From assembly GCF_000219915.2 (NCBI RefSeq), contig NC_017964.1, positions 496,001-560,000 of the forward strand: DNA of 64,000 nt, read 5' to 3'. Under the pieces are notes generated by a model. The model was not told the DNA's origin, made no database searches, and saw nothing but the letters and a program-made list of their open reading frames with translations. Both the position numbers and the translations under genes were made by a program. Below, piece after piece: positions 9,290 to 19,400 of the stretch; position 1 is the first letter of the stretch, and each line of letters begins with the position of its first letter. This stretch comes from Advenella kashmirensis WT001. Lineage in GTDB: Bacteria > Pseudomonadota > Gammaproteobacteria > Burkholderiales > Burkholderiaceae_B.

Positions 9290-11122
9290 TTACTCCACCG
9301 TCACGCTCTTGGCCAGGTTCCTTGGCTTGTCCACGTCAGTTCCACGTGCCACTGCCGTGTGATACGACAGCAGTTGCAGCGGGATGGTGTGCAGGATCGG
9401 AGACAGTTTGCCGTAGTGCTCTGGCATATGAATCAGGTGCATGCCTTCGCTGGCTTTGATTTTTGAATCACTGTCGGCAAACACATACAGCTCGCCACCA
9501 CGTGCGCTCACTTCCTGCATATTGGATTTGAGTTTCTCCAGCAGTTCGTCGTTCGGTGCAATCGTGACCACTGGCATTTGTTCTGTCACCAGCGCCAGCG
9601 GGCCGTGTTTCAGTTCGCCTGCAGGATAGGCTTCAGCGTGGATGTAGCTGATTTCCTTGAGCTTGAGCGCGCCTTCCATGGCAATTGGGTAATGCATGCC
9701 ACGTCCCAGGAACAGGGCGTTTTCCTTGTTGGCAAAACGGTCGGCCCAGCCGATGATCTGTGGCTCCAGTGCGAGGACGGCGCCAATCGCGGTGGGCAGG
9801 TGACGCAGCTGTTTGATGTACTGGTTCTCCTGTACATCGTTCAGCCGACCCTTGACCTTGGCGATGGTCAGCGCCAGCAGGAACAGGCCAACCAGCTGAG
9901 TGGTAAAGGCTTTGGTCGAGGCGACACCAATTTCCACACCGGCGTGGGTAATGAAATTGAGCTTGCATTCGCGCACCATGGCGCTGGTTTGCACGTTGCA
10001 GATGGTCAGCGTGTTTTCCATGCCCAGTGTGCGCGCGTGCTTGAGCGCGGCCAGTGTATCGGCGGTTTCGCCAGACTGGGAAATGGTAATGACCAGTGAC
10101 TTGGGGTTGGGTACGCTATCACGATAGCGATATTCGCTGGCAATTTCCACGTTCACTGCGATTTTGGCGATGGACTCGATCCAGTATTTGGCGGTCAGGC
10201 CGGCATAGTAACTGGTGCCGCAAGCCAAAATAAGAATGTTATCTATGTCCTTGAAGATTTTTGCAGCATCATCGCCAAACAGTTCAGGCTCGATGGATTC
10301 GATACCGTCAATGGTATCGCCCACGGCGCGAGGCTGTTCGAAAATTTCCTTTTGCATATAGTGGCGATAGGGGCCCAGTTCGGCAGCGGCGGTATGCGCG
10401 TGCACGACATTGACCTTGCGTTCCACGGCTTTGCCATCAATATCTACAATCCAGATTTTCTGCAACTGCAGGTCAACCACGTCGCCATCTTCCAGATAGA
10501 CGATTTTGTCGGTGGTTCCGGCCAGCGCCAGGGCATCGGACGCCAGGAAGTTTTCGTTTTCTCCGCGACCCACGATCAACGGAGAGCCGTGGCGTGCACC
10601 CACTACGCGATGGGGTTCATCGTGGCAGAACACGGCAATGGCGTAGGCGCCGGTCAGGCGGCGCACGGTTTGCTGGACGGTTTCGAACAAGTCGCCGTTG
10701 TACAGATGGTCAATCAGGTGGGCAATCACTTCGGTGTCGGTCTGGCTTTCGAAAACGTAGCCGTGGCCCTTGAGTTCGTCACGCAGTTCGTCGTGATTTT
10801 CAATAATGCCGTTGTGAACCAGCGCGATACGCGGCTTGCCGTTGGCAGGGCCGGAAAAATGCGGGTGAGCATTACGCGTGGCAGGCACGCCGTGCGTGGC
10901 CCAGCGGGTATGGGCAATGCCGGTAAAGCCGGCGATGTTGTCTTCCCTGATCTGGGTTTCGAGTTCCGAGACGCGTTGCGTGCTGCGGGTACGGCGCAGT
11001 TCGCCGTCCATATGCACCGCAACACCACAAGAATCGTAACCGCGATATTCAAGCCGTTTAAGGCCTTCGACAAGAACTGGTGTGATGTCACGTTGCGCTA
11101 CTGCGCCGACAATTCCGCACAT
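9290..11122 (-). CDS. glmS: Glutamine-fructose-6-phosphate aminotransferase
   Basis: Converts fructose-6-phosphate and glutamine to glucosamine-6-phosphate, the entry step to UDP-GlcNAc for peptidoglycan and lipopolysaccharide. The 610-residue protein starts MCGIVG, with Cys2 as the glutaminase nucleophile after Met removal, then RLEYRGYDS and HTRWATHG of the Ntn domain, and two SIS isomerase domains (about 290-600; [37 protein letters not shown]). GGAG lies about 10 bases before the ATG. It is divergent from an Lrp-type regulator over an AT-rich 248-base gap. No glmS ribozyme is expected in this phylum and none was seen. Confidence 0.98.
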   Translation of the reverse strand: MCGIVGAVAQRDITPVLVEGLKRLEYRGYDSCGVAVHMDGELRRTRSTQRVSELETQIREDNIAGFTGIAHTRWATHGVPATRNAHPHFSGPANGKPRIALVHNGIIENHDELRDELKGHGYVFESQTDTEVIAHLIDHLYNGDLFETVQQTVRRLTGAYAIAVFCHDEPHRVVGARHGSPLIVGRGENENFLASDALALAGTTDKIVYLEDGDVVDLQLQKIWIVDIDGKAVERKVNVVHAHTAAAELGPYRHYMQKEIFEQPRAVGDTIDGIESIEPELFGDDAAKIFKDIDNILILACGTSYYAGLTAKYWIESIAKIAVNVEIASEYRYRDSVPNPKSLVITISQSGETADTLAALKHARTLGMENTLTICNVQTSAMVRECKLNFITHAGVEIGVASTKAFTTQLVGLFLLALTIAKVKGRLNDVQENQYIKQLRHLPTAIGAVLALEPQIIGWADRFANKENALFLGRGMHYPIAMEGALKLKEISYIHAEAYPAGELKHGPLALVTEQMPVVTIAPNDELLEKLKSNMQEVSARGGELYVFADSDSKIKASEGMHLIHMPEHYGKLSPILHTIPLQLLSYHTAVARGTDVDKPRNLAKSVTVE

Positions 11123-11204
11123 GCGTTTACTCCATTTATTCTGAATAGGAAAAGCGTATTGTGCGCCTCAAGCAAAGAAATTAATGTTCTAATTTAAATC
11201 CAAT

Positions 11205-11279
11205 ATGAAATATTCATTCATTTATCAATAAAAACGATGTTTTATTTCATTTATATTAAAATATGAAATTATATTTCAT
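11205..11279. promoter_or_regulatory. Cluster of ATGAAAT-type dyads between glmS and lrp-like gene
   Basis: An AT-rich stretch carries ATGAA-ATA-TTCAT (11205-11217), ATTTCAT (11244-11250) and the perfect dyad ATGAAAT-TAT-ATTTCAT (11263-11279). Repeated short AT-rich dyads in front of an Lrp-family gene are typical of autoregulatory Lrp sites, so this is the likely operator for the regulator and perhaps for glmS. Binding is inferred. Confidence 0.55.
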
Positions 11280-11370
11280 TACAAAGCTGTAATAAGACGC
11301 AAATTCGTGGCTGCCTGCTCACAGTGGGTCAAAGCATCAGCAGCTCGAAAGTGCGCTTTCAAGGAAAGCA

Positions 11371-11832
11371 ATGGAACTTGATGAACTGGATAAACGTATT
11401 TTGCAGCAACTGCAGAAGGATAGTGGCCTGACCAACCAGGCACTGTCTGAGCGGGTGCATGCGTCGGCGCCTACCTGTCTGCGGCGCGTACGTCAATTGT
11501 ATGAGCATGGCATTATTCAGAAAACGGTGGCGATTGTAGACCCCGCTTTGGTGGCCACCACGCTGACGGCAATTGTAGAAATTACGCTGGATGTGCAGAC
11601 CGCAGAAGCCTACAGCGATTTTGAAGAGCGCGTGGCCCAGGAGCAGAGCATTCTTCAGGCCTACAGGGTTTCCAGCGGTCCCGATTTTGTATTGATTGTG
11701 CAGGTCCGCGATATGCCGGCCTATCACGCCCTGGTTCATCGCTTTTTTACTGCGCAGAAAAATGTGCGGAACGTGCGCAGTTTTTTCTCTGTTCATCGCA
11801 GCAAGTTCGAAACGCAGATTGCGATTGACTGA
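11371..11832 (+). CDS. Lrp/AsnC-family transcriptional regulator
   Basis: Feast/famine regulator of 153 residues: N-terminal helix-turn-helix (about 4-50; LDKRILQQLQKDSGLTNQAL, APTCLRRVRQLYEHGII) and a C-terminal RAM ligand-binding domain (YRVSSGPDFVLIVQVRDM, then the NVRNVRSFFSVHR strand). AAGGAA precedes the ATG. Family members form octamers that respond to amino acids. It is divergent from glmS; dyads in the shared gap are candidate binding sites. The effector is unknown. Confidence 0.94.
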   Translation: MELDELDKRILQQLQKDSGLTNQALSERVHASAPTCLRRVRQLYEHGIIQKTVAIVDPALVATTLTAIVEITLDVQTAEAYSDFEERVAQEQSILQAYRVSSGPDFVLIVQVRDMPAYHALVHRFFTAQKNVRNVRSFFSVHRSKFETQIAID

Positions 11833-11951
11833 GTTGTGAAGCGTATCACTAGCATCATGTGGCAATGAACGGGTAATACGGCTATGAAGCGTGATTGAAG
11901 CGGAGTACAACGCCATGAGGCTGGCGACCAAAGGCGCTGTTGCGATGGGCG

Positions 11952-13020
11952 CTATTGGGCCTGGCTGACCAATTGCTCGAACTGCGCCAGATAGCGCGCG
12001 CTCATGCGGCCAATATCATGGTAGTCCTGTACGTAGTGCCATGCCTTGTCGGCACGCAATTTGGCCTCTACAGGATGGGCCAGCGCCTGTTGCAGGGCTG
12101 CCGCCATTTGGTCGTCATCGCCGGTCTCGCACAGGTAGCCGCGTTGGTCATCCAGCAGTTCGGCCAGTCCACCGGCATTGGTTGATACCACCGGTATGCG
12201 CAAGGCGAACGCGTCCAGTACGCTGCTGCCCAGCGCTTCTTCGCGACTGGCCATGACAAAAATATCAAACAGGCTATATAAGTCTTCGATATTCTGGCGA
12301 AAGCCCGCCAGGTGGTACACCTGTTGCAGGCCGTGCTCCTGAATCAGCGCCCGGGCCTGTTCTGAGCAGTCGCCCTCGGCGCCAAAGTGCAGGAAAATAA
12401 AGTCCTGGCGCAGCGCGTGCAGGCGGGCGACGGCGCGAATCAGGGTGAGCGGGTCCTTGACGGAAACCAATGCAGCGCTGGTGGCCAGCACTTTTTTTGT
12501 TGCCGATGGCAAATTCGTCACGAACCTGTTGAGCATGCGCCGTGTTGATCTGCCTGGGCTCGATCGCGCTGGAAATCAGGATGGGATCGAGCCCCAGCCG
12601 GCGTGGCTCGGCCGCTGCCATCTGGCTGATAGCCACAAACAGATCTGCCTGGCGCCACTTGCGTAGCGTGCGCCATTGTCGTTGCGGTTGGACGGGCAGG
12701 GAAGTGCGGCGGGTAAACACCAGACGGGCTTTGCCGAAAAAGCGGCGGGCAATGGCTGCCCAGGTAAGGGAGCCGGCGGTTTGCACATGAACAATGTCGA
12801 AATCACGGGCATGGCGCAATAAATACAAGGCCTGCTCAAATGGCCGCTGGCGCGTCACAACCGTAAAGCTTTCCTGTTGCGCCGCCTGCGCCAGTGGCTG
12901 GTCGTTGCGGGCCAGCAGGCTCACTTCATGCCCGGCATCGCGAAACGCGCGCATGCAGTAGAGCGTCTGGCGTTCACCGCCACGCCAGCCTTTTTCGAAA
13001 TTTACCTGCAGGATTTTCAT
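11952..13020 (-). CDS. Family 4 glycosyltransferase (frameshift)
   Basis: GT-B glycosyltransferase, probably acting in lipopolysaccharide or other surface glycan synthesis at the inner face of the membrane. The start reads MKILQVNFEKGWRGGERQ, the usual GT4 opening with a sugar-nucleotide glycine loop. Reading shifts in a run of seven A (T 12492-12498 on the plus strand); six A would give IGNKKVLATSAALVSVKDP without a break, followed by HFGAEGDCSE, HLAGFRQNIEDLYSLFDIFV and the donor-site REEALGSSVLDAFALRIPVV. Restored length about 355. Gene order places it last after glmU, an MFS exporter and a GT2 enzyme. Confidence 0.88.
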
Positions 13021-13041
13021 GATGACTATGCTTGTGCTGAA

Positions 13042-13845
13042 TCAGCGCGGCGGCTTGGCCTGCCGGGTGCGGGACCACAGGCAGGCATATTTGTTGAAGA
13101 CCGATTGGGCAGCCATGACCGACAGCAGAAAGCCAGCCCTGCCATCCAGTATGCCCAGGCGCAGAAAATAGGTTCTGAAAAAACGCGCGGCCGCATGCAA
13201 GGTGGCGGTGGCAAGCGACCCCTTTTTGCCGGCGGCGGCCCGCTGTTCTGCCCAGGCAATGGCGTAGCCTGCCGATTTACGCAAATGCTCATCGACCGTG
13301 GCGTAGGTAAAGTGCAGCAGATCACCCTGCAGCGTTGCAAGCCGGGCGCCGGGCGGCAGTACGAGCGACTCATGCACCAGGGCATTGTCGTATTGCGTCA
13401 GGCCCCGGGGGTGCAGGCGCTCCACATGTCCCGGATACCAGCCGCAATGACGAATGAATTGGCCGAACGCCCAGCTCAGTCTTGCCACTTGGTATATGGT
13501 GTTGTCCGGAGGGTTTTGCAGCACGGCTTGAATGCTGGCGCGCAGTTCTGGCGTGACGCGTTCGTCGGCATCCAGCCACAGGATCCAGTCGGCGGTCACA
13601 TGTGTTTGCGCGCGCTGTCGTTGCGGACCGAACCCCGGCCAATCGCTGCTGGTGTAGAAAGCCTGGGTGTAACGGCGGGCGATCTGTTCGGTGGCATCGG
13701 TGCTGCCCGAGTCCAGGATCACGATTTCATCGACCCAGCCGGCGACCGAATCCAGGCACGCGGCCAGGTTTTGCGCTTCGTTCTTTACGATCAGCGCAAC
13801 GGCCAGGGTGACGCGTCGAGTGGGACGGGCTGCTTCAGCAGGCAT
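13042..13845 (-). CDS. Family 2 glycosyltransferase
   Basis: GT-A glycosyltransferase of 267 residues, similar in layout to the WaaE/KdtX group that adds a sugar to lipopolysaccharide core. Visible motifs are VALIVKNEAQNLAACLDS, DEIVILDSGSTDAT (nucleotide-binding aspartates) and WILWLDADERV (DxD metal site), with the HVERLHPRG/VHESL segment typical of this branch. It overlaps the end of the MFS gene by 11 bases and is followed after 21 bases by the GT4 gene, so the three are probably co-translated. Acceptor unknown. Confidence 0.9.
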   Translation of the reverse strand: MPAEAARPTRRVTLAVALIVKNEAQNLAACLDSVAGWVDEIVILDSGSTDATEQIARRYTQAFYTSSDWPGFGPQRQRAQTHVTADWILWLDADERVTPELRASIQAVLQNPPDNTIYQVARLSWAFGQFIRHCGWYPGHVERLHPRGLTQYDNALVHESLVLPPGARLATLQGDLLHFTYATVDEHLRKSAGYAIAWAEQRAAAGKKGSLATATLHAAARFFRTYFLRLGILDGRAGFLLSVMAAQSVFNKYACLWSRTRQAKPPR

Positions 13846-15246
13846 CGGTGTCGAGACCTTTTATATAGCGGAACAGATTGATGATAACGGCGATTATAAC
13901 CAGCGAGCTGGCAAAGCCCATCACGTACATGGGCCCGCGTACCTGATCGACATGAAAGCTGATGGCCACGCATGCTGCGCCAATACCCTGGCCAAACAGG
14001 CGTGTGGTTGCCTGTACGCCACCGGTGGCGCCGCTGCGTTTCAGTGGGGTGGACAGCAGCATGGCGCGGTTATTGGGTGTTTGGAAAAAGCCAAAGCCCA
14101 TACCGGCCACGAACATGGGAGCGACGTAATACCACAGGGAAATATCGGCAGGCAGCGCCATCAGGGCAATAATGCCGATGGCCATCAGGCTGCGCCAATA
14201 CCAGCCAGCAGAGAGGCCTTGAAATAGCGACACAGCTTTGCCGACAGCGAAGCAATAACCACACTGCCTACCGGCCAGGCTCCGAACAGCAGACCAACCT
14301 GTTGCAGCGGCATGCCCAGGTTGTGCTGATAATAAAAGGGCAGCGCCAGCATGGATATCATCTGCGCGGTAAAGGTGAGCGCAGAGACGATGACGGCGTA
14401 TTTGAATATAGGGTAACGAAACAGATCAACCGGCACCAAGGGCGTTTCTTGTGGCCTTGAGCGTCGCAGCAGCACATAGCCGCTGACTGCCGCCACGCCA
14501 AGCATGAACAGGCCACGACCGGGATTGCGGCCGATGGCATCCAGGCCGATCAGCAGGATTGCGAAGGTAAAAATATTCAGTATGGCGCTCAGGTAGTCAA
14601 AGCGACCTTTACTGCGCGAAGCGGCCTCTGGCAGGTAGCCGGCAGCATACATGGCAAACAGGCAGATCGGCACGGTAAAGCCGAAGATCCATTGCCACGA
14701 AGCGACAGATAAAATGGCCGCCCCCACAGAGGGTCCGACCACGGACATGACGCCAACCGTCATAGCGTTGATGCTGATGCCCGCGGCCAGCTTGTGAGCC
14801 GGATAAATGTGGCGCACCAGGCCGCCAAACAGGCACATCATGGATGAGGCGCCCAGCCCTTGCAGCATGCGCGCGGCTACCAGGCTATGCAGGTTGCCGG
14901 AAAACGCGCATAGCAGAGAGGCAATGGTAAAAAGCGCAAGGCCCAGTCGAAACATGAGCTTGAAGCCCACGCGCTCGGCCACTGCCGATAAGGGCAGCAG
15001 GGTGGCCATCACGGAAATGGTATAGGCGTTGACGATCCAGATGGAATCGGCCTCGCCCACGTTCAGTTCACGTGAAATGGTCGGCAGCGCGATATTGGCG
15101 ATGTTGGCGTCCAGTACCGTGACGCCAATACAGCACAGCAAGGCGCCCGCAGCCCACTGGCGAGCCGGGGCCGGCAGCCCGGTGGTGTTTCTGGCCGCGG
15201 CCGCCGGGGCTGGCTTGTCGGGATTGCGGGTTGGGGCTTGGTTCAT
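13835..15246 (-). CDS. MFS transporter, DHA2-like (frameshift)
   Basis: Major facilitator exporter of about 470 residues with a DHA2-like 14-helix pattern. The N-terminal half shows LDANIANIALPTISRELNV, the MFS signature region near SAVAERVGFKLMF, and LQGLGASSMMC. Frame is lost near 14192 after FKASLLAGIG; one added C on the coding strand (GGCGCCAGCCTG) joins it to SLMAIGIIALMALPADIS and the last helices, ending TGA 13835-13837. It starts 4 bases after glmU ends, so it is probably in the glmU operon. Drug or metabolite specificity cannot be told. Confidence 0.85.
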
Positions 15247-15250
15247 GCCA

Positions 15251-16627
15251 TCAATCTTGTTTCTTGGCCGGACGTGTCCAGTTCTCCACGGTGGTCTGGC
15301 GGGTGCGCGATAGCGTGAGTTTGTTGGCAGGCGCGTCTTTGGTCAGCGTGGTGCCCGCGCCCAGCGTTGCGCCTTTGCCGACGGTGACAGGCGCGACCAG
15401 TTGCGTGTCCGAACCAATGAACGCGCCATCTTCAATAATGGTTTTGAATTTGTTCACGCCATCGTAATTGCAGGTAATGGTGCCCGCGCCGATATTGACC
15501 TGTGCACCGATAACGGCATCGCCCAGGTAACTCAGATGGTTGGCCTTGCTGCCCTGGCCGAGTTTGGTCTTTTTCAGTTCGACAAAGTTGCCTACGTGAG
15601 AATCCGCAGCCAGTTCTGCGCCTGGACGCAGTCTTGCGTATGGACCGATTTTGACGTTTTCAGCCGCAGTGGCCTGTTCCAGGTGGCTGAATGCCTCTAC
15701 CTGCGTGCCGGCGCCCAGCGTTACGTTGCGCAGAACGCAATGCGGCCCGACACGCACGCCATCTGCCAGGGTAACGTGGCCTTCAAAGACGCAGCCCACG
15801 TCAATAAATACATCGCGCCCGCATTCTAGCGTGCCGCGCAGATCAAAGCGAGCAGGGTCGGCCAGTGTGACGCCCTGGGTCAGCAGGCGTTGTGCCTGCT
15901 CTGCCTGCCAGGCGCGTTCCAGTTGTGCCTGTTGCACGCGGCTGTTGACGCCCAGCGTTTCCCAATTGGCATCCGGCTGGGCGGCATTGACAGGCACGTT
16001 GTCCTGGACCGACAGCGCAATGGTATCGGTCAGATAATATTCGCCCTGCGCATTATTATTGTTGATGCGGCCCAGCCAGTCTTTCAGCTTTGCGGTGGGG
16101 GCTGCCAGAATACCGGTGTTGACTTCACAGATTTTATGCTCCTGCTCGGTGGCGTCCTTGTGCTCGACAATCCGCTGCACCTGGCCACTGTCGTTGCGCA
16201 CGATGCGCCCGTATCCGGTCGGGTCCTGCAGCGTTTCAGTCAGCACGGCCATGCCATCGGCGCGCGCCTGCAGCAGACGCTTTAACGTGGCGGGCTGTAC
16301 CAGGGGCACGTCGCCATACAGCACAATGGTGGTGTCGCTGTCCTGTTCGCCGCCAACCAGCAGCGGCAGGGCCTGCTGGACTGCGTGGCCGGTGCCGTAC
16401 TGGGGCTGTTGCAGTGCGTATTCGATGTCGGTCTGGTCGGCAAAGGCTTTCTTGACGGCATCGGCGCCATGTCCGACCACGACGATGATGCGATCCGGGG
16501 ATAGTTGCCGGGCGCTGTCGATGACCTGCGCCAGCATGGGCTTGCCAGCCAGTGTATGCAATACTTTGGGCAGATCCGACTGCATGCGTTTACCCATACC
16601 TGCTGCGAGAATGACGATATTTAACAT
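15251..16627 (-). CDS. glmU: Bifunctional UDP-GlcNAc pyrophosphorylase / GlcN-1-P acetyltransferase
   Basis: Makes UDP-GlcNAc from glucosamine-1-phosphate, using acetyl-CoA and UTP, for cell-wall and lipopolysaccharide synthesis. The 458-residue protein has the N-terminal nucleotidyltransferase loop [18 protein letters not shown] (about 7-24) and a C-terminal left-handed beta helix with hexapeptide repeats ([48 protein letters not shown]). Full length and intact. It heads a minus-strand run with the MFS and glycosyltransferase genes, while glmS, its pathway partner, lies only 4 kb away. Confidence 0.98.
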   Translation of the reverse strand: MLNIVILAAGMGKRMQSDLPKVLHTLAGKPMLAQVIDSARQLSPDRIIVVVGHGADAVKKAFADQTDIEYALQQPQYGTGHAVQQALPLLVGGEQDSDTTIVLYGDVPLVQPATLKRLLQARADGMAVLTETLQDPTGYGRIVRNDSGQVQRIVEHKDATEQEHKICEVNTGILAAPTAKLKDWLGRINNNNAQGEYYLTDTIALSVQDNVPVNAAQPDANWETLGVNSRVQQAQLERAWQAEQAQRLLTQGVTLADPARFDLRGTLECGRDVFIDVGCVFEGHVTLADGVRVGPHCVLRNVTLGAGTQVEAFSHLEQATAAENVKIGPYARLRPGAELAADSHVGNFVELKKTKLGQGSKANHLSYLGDAVIGAQVNIGAGTITCNYDGVNKFKTIIEDGAFIGSDTQLVAPVTVGKGATLGAGTTLTKDAPANKLTLSRTRQTTVENWTRPAKKQD

Positions 16628-16675
16628 AGATAGACGTGTCGTAAAGTTTGAAATTGGTTAAGGGGGATAGAAAAT

Positions 16676-16698
16676 GGGGAAGTAAGCATGTCTTCCCC
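16676..16698 (-). terminator. Probable terminator of the NUDIX-phaM unit
   Basis: GGGG-AAG (16676-16682) pairs with CTTCCCC (16692-16698) around a 9-base loop. On the minus strand the stem is followed by ATTTTC. It separates phaM from glmU. Confidence 0.55.
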
Positions 16699-16711
16699 GT
16701 TGTTGTATGTG

Positions 16712-17410
16712 TCAGGAGCCGCGGCGTGCTGCCGTGCTGCGTTTTGCCGCAGGCCGGCTGGCCGCCGCGCGTTTTCGTGCCGCCGGCTTGACCGGCTCTT
16801 GCGGTTCCACCGGCTCATCGGGTTCGGGGCCAGGCGGTGTTTTGACGGGCGAGGGCTCTTTGTGCATTGCCTGCGTGGCCTGGGTCGCTACCTGGGCCAG
16901 TTGGGCAAACTGCCCTTGCAGCATATCCCACCATGCCTGCGATGCCTGGCTGACCGAATCTGTGGCAGAACCGGCGCTGCCGTTGGCTGCCGTGTTTTCT
17001 TCGCGGTCGGCGGCAGTAGGGTGGGAAGAGGTTGCGGCTTCGGGTTGCCGCGATTTTTTCAAGCCAAACAGATCGTCCAGCGAGCGATCCTGGTTCTGCG
17101 TTTGCAGGGTGTCAACAAATGTTTTCAGCGTGTGAATGCTGGCGCGCTGGATTTCCAGTCCCTGAATGGTGCCCGAAAGCATGGACAGGTTCATGGTAAG
17201 CCAGCTTTCTATGCTTTTGAGTTCCTGGATGCGCTTGTCCAGTTCGTCCGGACTCAGGGCAGGGGGCATGGCAAAAACCGGATTGCTTGCCTGTTGTACT
17301 TGTGCAAACTGCTGCCAGGCCTTGCTCATCATGTCCAGGCTTTGCATGATGGGATTGCTGGCGCTGTCAGGCCCCAGGCCGGGCCGATCAAACGGGTTGC
17401 TGCTTGTCAT
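16712..17410 (-). CDS. phaM: PhaM-like polyhydroxyalkanoate granule regulatory protein
   Basis: PhaM in related Burkholderiales activates PHB synthase and tethers granules to the nucleoid. The 232-residue product matches in form: a conserved helical N-terminal half (residues about 1-115, with NPIMQSLDMMSKAWQQF and ELKSIESWLTMNLSMLSGTI, likely coiled coil), a low-complexity linker, and a basic Ala/Lys/Arg/Pro tail (about 200-232; KPAARKRAAASRPAAKRS) that should bind DNA. It overlaps the upstream NUDIX gene by 23 bases, so the two are translationally linked. PHA storage itself is inferred; no synthase is in the window. Confidence 0.82.
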   Translation of the reverse strand: MTSSNPFDRPGLGPDSASNPIMQSLDMMSKAWQQFAQVQQASNPVFAMPPALSPDELDKRIQELKSIESWLTMNLSMLSGTIQGLEIQRASIHTLKTFVDTLQTQNQDRSLDDLFGLKKSRQPEAATSSHPTAADREENTAANGSAGSATDSVSQASQAWWDMLQGQFAQLAQVATQATQAMHKEPSPVKTPPGPEPDEPVEPQEPVKPAARKRAAASRPAAKRSTAARRGS

Positions 17411-18251
17411 GAGGTTCTCCCTGATGTTGCGGCTGCGCGCGAAAACGCGCGAGCAATGTTTCGGATGTACGGCTCAGCATGCCTTCCAGTATAACAAGTG
17501 CAGCTTCCAGCGTGATTTGTCTGTCGGCAATCATTTGCACGGCCTGCTGCTGGCTGACGATGCGAATTTCCGATACTTCGCCGTCCATGTTCCGCGGCGT
17601 GGCGTGGGGCGGGAGAATGCAATCGCTGACCAGGATGTCTTCGACCTGATAGCCTTCGGGCAGGCGCCGGTGCATGCGCAATAGCGTGCGCAACGGCGTG
17701 CGGCAGGTCAGCACGTCTTCCTGCAGCCCGGCTTCTTCGAAAGTTTCGCGCAACAGCGCGTGTTCCAGGTCTTCCGAGCCATTGGCAAGACCGCCGGCCA
17801 GCGTATCCCACATGCCCGGATCGCTGGCTTTGGTCATGGCGCGTTTTGCGATATACAGTTGCAGGTCCGGAGTCCAGGCATTCAAATGAACGGCGTGGGT
17901 CAGCAGACCCAGGGGGCGCATGGCGGCGCGCTCCATTTTTGCCAGATCTTCCCCTTCAGCATATACTGTGAGCAGCTCATCCCGCCAGGTTTTAAGCAGG
18001 CCCGCGTTGCGCAAAATAATGGCAATATCGGCCAGCATCGGTTCCAGTTCGAAGCGCGGCGTGCCAGGATCGGCAAAATGTACGGCGGTTGCTGTGGTGC
18101 GCACTTGAGGCAGATGGCCAATGGCCTTGAGCGCCTGCGGCGTAATAAAGCCGGCCAGTTTGCCGGCAATGGTCAGCGGCAGCGAGTATTCAGGCGGCAC
18201 TTCCTGTATGGATTGCAACAGGGCGGCGTAAAGGGCGGGGATTCGGTTCAA
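17388..18251 (-). CDS. NUDIX hydrolase with DUF4743-type N-terminal domain
   Basis: Hydrolase of nucleoside diphosphate-linked compounds. The 287-residue protein has an N-terminal region of the DUF4743 kind (about 1-115) followed by a NUDIX domain with a complete box, G-x5-E-x7-RE-x2-EE-x-G, seen as GLANGSEDLEHALLRETFEE plus AG. All metal-binding glutamates are present. Plant and yeast relatives act on thiamine derivatives, but the substrate here is not certain. It is transcribed away from the cox operon and overlaps phaM. Confidence 0.87.
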   Translation of the reverse strand: MNRIPALYAALLQSIQEVPPEYSLPLTIAGKLAGFITPQALKAIGHLPQVRTTATAVHFADPGTPRFELEPMLADIAIILRNAGLLKTWRDELLTVYAEGEDLAKMERAAMRPLGLLTHAVHLNAWTPDLQLYIAKRAMTKASDPGMWDTLAGGLANGSEDLEHALLRETFEEAGLQEDVLTCRTPLRTLLRMHRRLPEGYQVEDILVSDCILPPHATPRNMDGEVSEIRIVSQQQAVQMIADRQITLEAALVILEGMLSRTSETLLARFRAQPQHQGEPHDKQQPV

Positions 18252-18348
18252 AGTTGCTTCGATGTCGTGTCAAACATGCAACGATTGTATTCGCAAAAAG
18301 TTCACGGGCAGGTTCGCTGTCGCTTTTATATGGTTAAATGAAGTATCT

Positions 18349-18379
18349 TTGACACAGATTAAGGCGTCTTGGGTATAAT
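18349..18379 (+). promoter_or_regulatory. Sigma-70-type promoter of the cox operon
   Basis: TTGACA (18349-18354) and TATAAT (18374-18379) are both perfect hexamers, separated by 19 bases, two more than ideal. They lie about 120 bases before coxB with no other gene between, so they most likely drive the oxidase genes. Confidence 0.65.
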
Positions 18380-18499
18380 CCTGTACCGCAAAGGGTTATG
18401 ATAGGTACGCTTTATGCGGTTGCCGTCAGCTACGATAATCAGGCGCGATCCGATCAGTTTCATACGAAAAACGGAACAGCGCACAAAAATGAGGTCAAC

Positions 18500-19318
18500 A
18501 TGAAGAAGTTGCAAGGTTTACTTGGTCTTGGAGCGCTCCTGCCAGCCTGTACGGCGTGGGCTCAGGTCCAGGATATGCCAGGTGGTCCTAAGGTATTGCA
18601 AGTCAATCTGCATAAGGGTGTCACCGAAATAGCCGAAAGCATGTACAGTCTGCACATCATGATGCTGATTATCTGTACTGTTATCTTTATTGCCGTCTTC
18701 GGCGTCATGTTCTACTCAATCTGGGCGCACCGCAAATCCAAGGGTTTCAAGGCTTCTGTATTCCATGAGCACATGGGCGTGGAAGTGGCCTGGACAGTGG
18801 TTCCGTTTATTATCGTGATCGCAATGGCCCTGCCTGCAACGAAAACCGTAGTGGCAATGAAAGATACCAGCAGCGCTGATATCACTGTCAAGGCAACCGG
18901 CTATCAGTGGAAATGGGGTTACGAGTACCTGGATGGCAAGGCCAAGGGTATCAATTTCATCTCCAATATGACAACGCCTTACGATCAGATCGAAGGCAGC
19001 GCCGAGAAATCCAATACTTACCTGATGGAAGTGGATAACGAACTGGTTGTTCCCGCAGGTAAAAAAGTCCGCGTCGTGATCACTGCCGACGACGTCATTC
19101 ATTCATTTTTTGTACCTGAGCTGGGCGTGAAGCAGGATGCCATTCCCGGCTTCCTGCGCGATGCCTGGTTCCGCACCGACAAGGTGGGTACGTATCGCGG
19201 CCAGTGTGCCGAGCTGTGTGGCCAGAACCATGCATTCATGCCAATCGTAGTGCGCGTCGTATCTCCGGAAGATTATGACAAGTGGATTGCAGAGCAGCAG
19301 AAAGTGGCAGCAAAATGA
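18500..19318 (+). CDS. coxB: Cytochrome c oxidase subunit II
   Basis: Carries the CuA centre that accepts electrons from cytochrome c in the aa3 oxidase. The 272-residue protein has a signal peptide (cleavage near AWA-QV), two membrane helices (about 45-70 and 90-112), the aromatic YQWKWGYEY segment, and CuA ligands in DDVIHSFFVPELG and CAELCGQNHAFM. It ends shortly after the cupredoxin domain, with no fused cytochrome c domain. ATG 18500 has GAGGT upstream; the in-frame ATG at 18398 would add 34 residues before the signal peptide. Confidence 0.97.
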   Translation: MKKLQGLLGLGALLPACTAWAQVQDMPGGPKVLQVNLHKGVTEIAESMYSLHIMMLIICTVIFIAVFGVMFYSIWAHRKSKGFKASVFHEHMGVEVAWTVVPFIIVIAMALPATKTVVAMKDTSSADITVKATGYQWKWGYEYLDGKAKGINFISNMTTPYDQIEGSAEKSNTYLMEVDNELVVPAGKKVRVVITADDVIHSFFVPELGVKQDAIPGFLRDAWFRTDKVGTYRGQCAELCGQNHAFMPIVVRVVSPEDYDKWIAEQQKVAAK

Positions 19319-19400
19319 AAATGACATTCGGAACTTTATATTCGCAATATTGCGCCTGTGATATCTGCAAGCCAGGCACGCAGCAGGCAAGGAGTCAAAA

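Noticed and set aside
18398..18499. Upstream in-frame start for coxB
   Set aside because: It places 34 unrelated residues before a clear signal peptide, while ATG 18500 has a ribosome site.
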